64,000 nucleotides of DNA, taken from Gracilibacillus alcaliphilus. Lineage in GTDB: Bacteria > Bacillota > Bacilli > Bacillales > Amphibacillaceae. Below are positions 62,652-64,000 of this stretch, one piece after another. The DNA lies in contig NZ_JAFBFA010000009.1 of assembly GCF_016909015.1 (NCBI RefSeq), positions 74,168-138,167 on the forward strand. The letters are read 5' to 3'. Below the pieces are notes generated by a model. That model worked only from the letters and a program-made list of their open reading frames with translations, had not been told where the DNA came from and searched no databases. The translations under genes and the position numbers were made by a program. Within the stretch, counting starts at the first letter, position 1, and each line of letters opens with the position of its first letter.

Positions 62652-62860
62652 CTATTTTTCCTTAACCCTATTTTGCTGAACCGCATTCACTGGCCTTCCA
62701 GTATTTATTGATTTCTGCATCATAAGCGCTAAATACTGATCCTGTGAAGCTTCGGTTAAACTGTAAGGATGAACCATGATTTACATACTCCTGCATTTTC
62801 TGGAGACAGTTAGCGATAGCTATTTCTTCATCTGACAGTCTAGCAGGTGTATATGGTAAC
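62652..62860 (-). pseudogene. Gfo/Idh/MocA C-terminal fragment, frameshifted
   Basis: The minus strand reads KLPYTPARLSDEEIAIANCLQKMQEYVNHGSS and, after a shift of frame at about 62766, YSLTEASQDQYLALMMQKSI followed by NTGRPVNAVQQ and a stop at 62652. This is the usual end of Gfo/Idh/MocA dehydrogenases. The rest of the gene is missing, cut off by the left end of the IS21 element. Non-functional remnant. Confidence 0.8.
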
Positions 62861-62915
62861 TTAAAAGTGATCCACATTATTAATTGAAAATAGAGCCACT
62901 CTAATAGAAAATAAT

Positions 62916-62940
62916 CCTAATATTCTATGAAAATATTAGG
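62916..62940. repeat. Hairpin upstream of istA
   Basis: CCTAATATT (62916-62924) and AATATTAGG (62932-62940) form a perfect 9-bp stem with a 7-base loop, near the left end of the IS21 element. Confidence 0.5.
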
Positions 62941-62953
62941 GGGAATTTTAGGA

Positions 62954-63769
62954 GTGATCACCTTGAACAAGAAACAAGAAATATTAAAAAGATATTTAGG
63001 TGGCGAGAGCCAACGAAGTATTGCGAAAGAATTAAAGGCTTCTAGAAATACGGTGAGAAAATATATCAAAGCATTTGAGGAGAGTAAGCAACAAGACCTA
63101 CGGAAATTGCCCATACCTGAAAATATTATAAGTGCACCTAGCTATAAACCAAGGATTAGTCCAAAGCGAGTATTAACTAAAGAAATCCAGAAATTATTAC
63201 AACAATATATTGCGGAGAATCAATGGAAACAACAACATTACATGGCAAAGCAACAAATGAAAATCATTGATATGCATGAAGCTTTATTAGATAAAGGGTA
63301 CAACATTAGCTATACCACAGTAAGGAACTATGTGAATAAAGAAATAATGAAGAAGAAGGAAGTGTTTATTCGTAAGTATTGTGAACCAGGTGCAGAGATT
63401 GAATTTGATTGGGGGGAAGTGAAATTAGAAATACAAGGGAAAATAAAAAGTTTTTCCTTAGCTGTTTTCACCTTGCCTTATAGTAATTATCGGTTCGCCA
63501 GGTTATATGAGTCGGAAACACAAATATGTGTTTTGGATGTTCATACCAAATTAGTAGACCACTTGGGCTTTATTCCAGAGGTTTTTACATATGATAATAT
63601 GCGAACAGTCGTCAAATCATTTGTAGGTAATGAAAAGACCATCACCGAACCAATGAAACAACTAGCGGACTATTATCAATTTCGTATCCGACTATGTGAA
63701 ATAAGAAAAGGAAATGAAAAAGGACATGTAGAAAGCATTCCTGTAATGAAGAAATATGAGGGGAAATGA
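62954..63769 (+). pseudogene. istA: IS21-family transposase IstA, truncated by insertion
   Basis: About 260 genuine residues. N-terminal helix-turn-helix (KRYLGGESQRSIAKELKASRNTVRKYIKAF) and DDE catalytic core with EFDWGEVKL (first Asp), VFTYDNMRTVV (second Asp) and KGNEKGHVES (Glu). IstA normally continues past GHVEN for another 150-200 residues. Here the next codons (IPVMKKYEGK, stop) are unrelated and derive from the inserted IS110 element. GTG 62954 is preferred because the ATG at 62927 lies in a hairpin loop. The transposase is inactive. Confidence 0.85.
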
Positions 63770-64000
63770 GCGTAGAATCAATTTTACAGAAAAGAATCCC
63801 CCTTGGTAGTATAGAGAGTGTCATCGCGGTGACCTCGAATTGAATACCAAAGGAGGATTCCTACTATGGATTTTACACAAAATGAACGATTAGCGCAAAT
63901 AACAGAAGAAACAATCATCATCGGTATAGATATCGCAAAGCACAAGCATGTTGCTCGTGCCATTGACGACCGAGGTCGTGATTTATCGAAACGATTAGTG
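63736..64000 (+). mobile_element. IS110-family element, left end (continues past window)
   Basis: It starts where the istA homology breaks. It has about 130 bp of untranslated end, including TTGGTAGTATAGAGAGTGTC, then the transposase gene. IS110 elements lack long terminal repeats, so the exact boundary needs comparison. Confidence 0.75.
63866..64000 (+). CDS. IS110-family transposase (partial, N-terminus)
   Basis: The ATG after AGGAGG opens a frame of 45 codons to the window edge. IIIGIDIAKHKHVARAIDDR contains the first Asp of the DEDD catalytic domain (GIDIAK), diagnostic for IS110-family transposases. The rest lies outside. Confidence 0.88.
   Translation, partial: MDFTQNERLAQITEETIIIGIDIAKHKHVARAIDDRGRDLSKRLV

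Larger units (their letters stand above)
62860..64000 (+). mobile_element. IS21-family element, interrupted by an IS110-family element
   Basis: The left end lies near 62858-62900, judged from where the Gfo/Idh homology stops. Short repeats GTGATCCAC and TAGAGCCACTC resemble IS21 terminal repeats. The istA gene begins at 62954 and is broken near 63736 where IS110-like sequence starts. The istB gene and the right ends lie beyond the window. Confidence 0.7.

Noticed and set aside
62397..62711. 104-residue plus-strand ORF
   Set aside because: It lies opposite decayed minus-strand genes, has no ribosome site or recognisable domain, and overlaps the Gfo/Idh fragment.
62668..62877. 69-residue minus-strand ORF as an intact small gene
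   Set aside because: Its first part matches Gfo/Idh/MocA enzymes and the expected continuation is found in another frame, so it is a frameshifted fragment.
1..64000. tRNA, rRNA, CRISPR arrays, phage genes
   Set aside because: None of the corresponding sequence patterns was seen on either strand.

Overview
The window comes from a low-GC Gram-positive bacterium, most likely a Bacillaceae member. The support is A+T-rich DNA, strong AGGAGG-type ribosome sites with frequent TTG and GTG starts, sigma-A promoters, cre-like catabolite sites, a SAM-I riboswitch, YesM/YesN-type two-component systems and a CvfB/YitL homologue. No rRNA, tRNA, CRISPR array or prophage was seen. Most of the window is accessory carbohydrate metabolism, largely on the minus strand.

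Layout. 1-4509: end of a sugar-binding lipoprotein gene (cut by the window edge) and a YesN/YesM regulatory pair. 4680-7050: SAM-I riboswitch with an attenuator, a short-chain dehydrogenase and an NhaC-family transporter that may move methionine. 7381-9320: a MarR-controlled NmrA-like reductase and DUF1772 protein, with the same operator in front of both transcription units. 9699-20236: an LplABC-like ABC importer, two FAD-dependent oxidoreductases and a YesM/YesN pair. 20510-25125: a small membrane protein, rpiA, and two metallophosphoesterases, one of them apparently fused by deletion to a decapitated Gfo/Idh gene. 25212-27790: an intracellular GH18 hydrolase, then an unassigned structured leader RNA with terminator ahead of a cvfB-like gene. 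27908-36532: a GH127-like hydrolase, a sugar ABC importer and a third YesM/YesN pair.

37085-45394 is an eight-gene operon: ABC importer, Gfo/Idh dehydrogenase, TIM-barrel isomerase, M81 hydrolase, NagB-like deaminase and ROK kinase. It is followed by two convergent ROK repressors. 48622-53073 holds a PTS IIBC, a second NagB-like protein, an M20 amidohydrolase and a separate PTS IIA, facing a GntR regulator with a phased operator array. Neither deaminase operon contains a recognisable NagA deacetylase, so the M81 and M20 proteins are candidate amidohydrolases for N-substituted amino sugars.

54802-62339 is the best candidate for an undescribed system: GntR regulator, AllA-like cupin, complete ECF transporter (S, T and two ATPases, one with a degenerate ABC signature), PfkB sugar/nucleoside kinase, eIF2B-like isomerase with altered active-site motifs, and a BtpA/SgcQ TIM-barrel protein. 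Together they suggest import, phosphorylation, isomerisation and cleavage of a nucleoside-like or pentose-like compound. The flanks carry decayed genes (sulfatase and Gfo/Idh remnants). The right edge has an IS21 transposase gene interrupted by an IS110-family element.

All functional calls come from reading motifs and gene order; no database search was run. Start codons were moved from the longest ORF where ribosome-site spacing argued for it.
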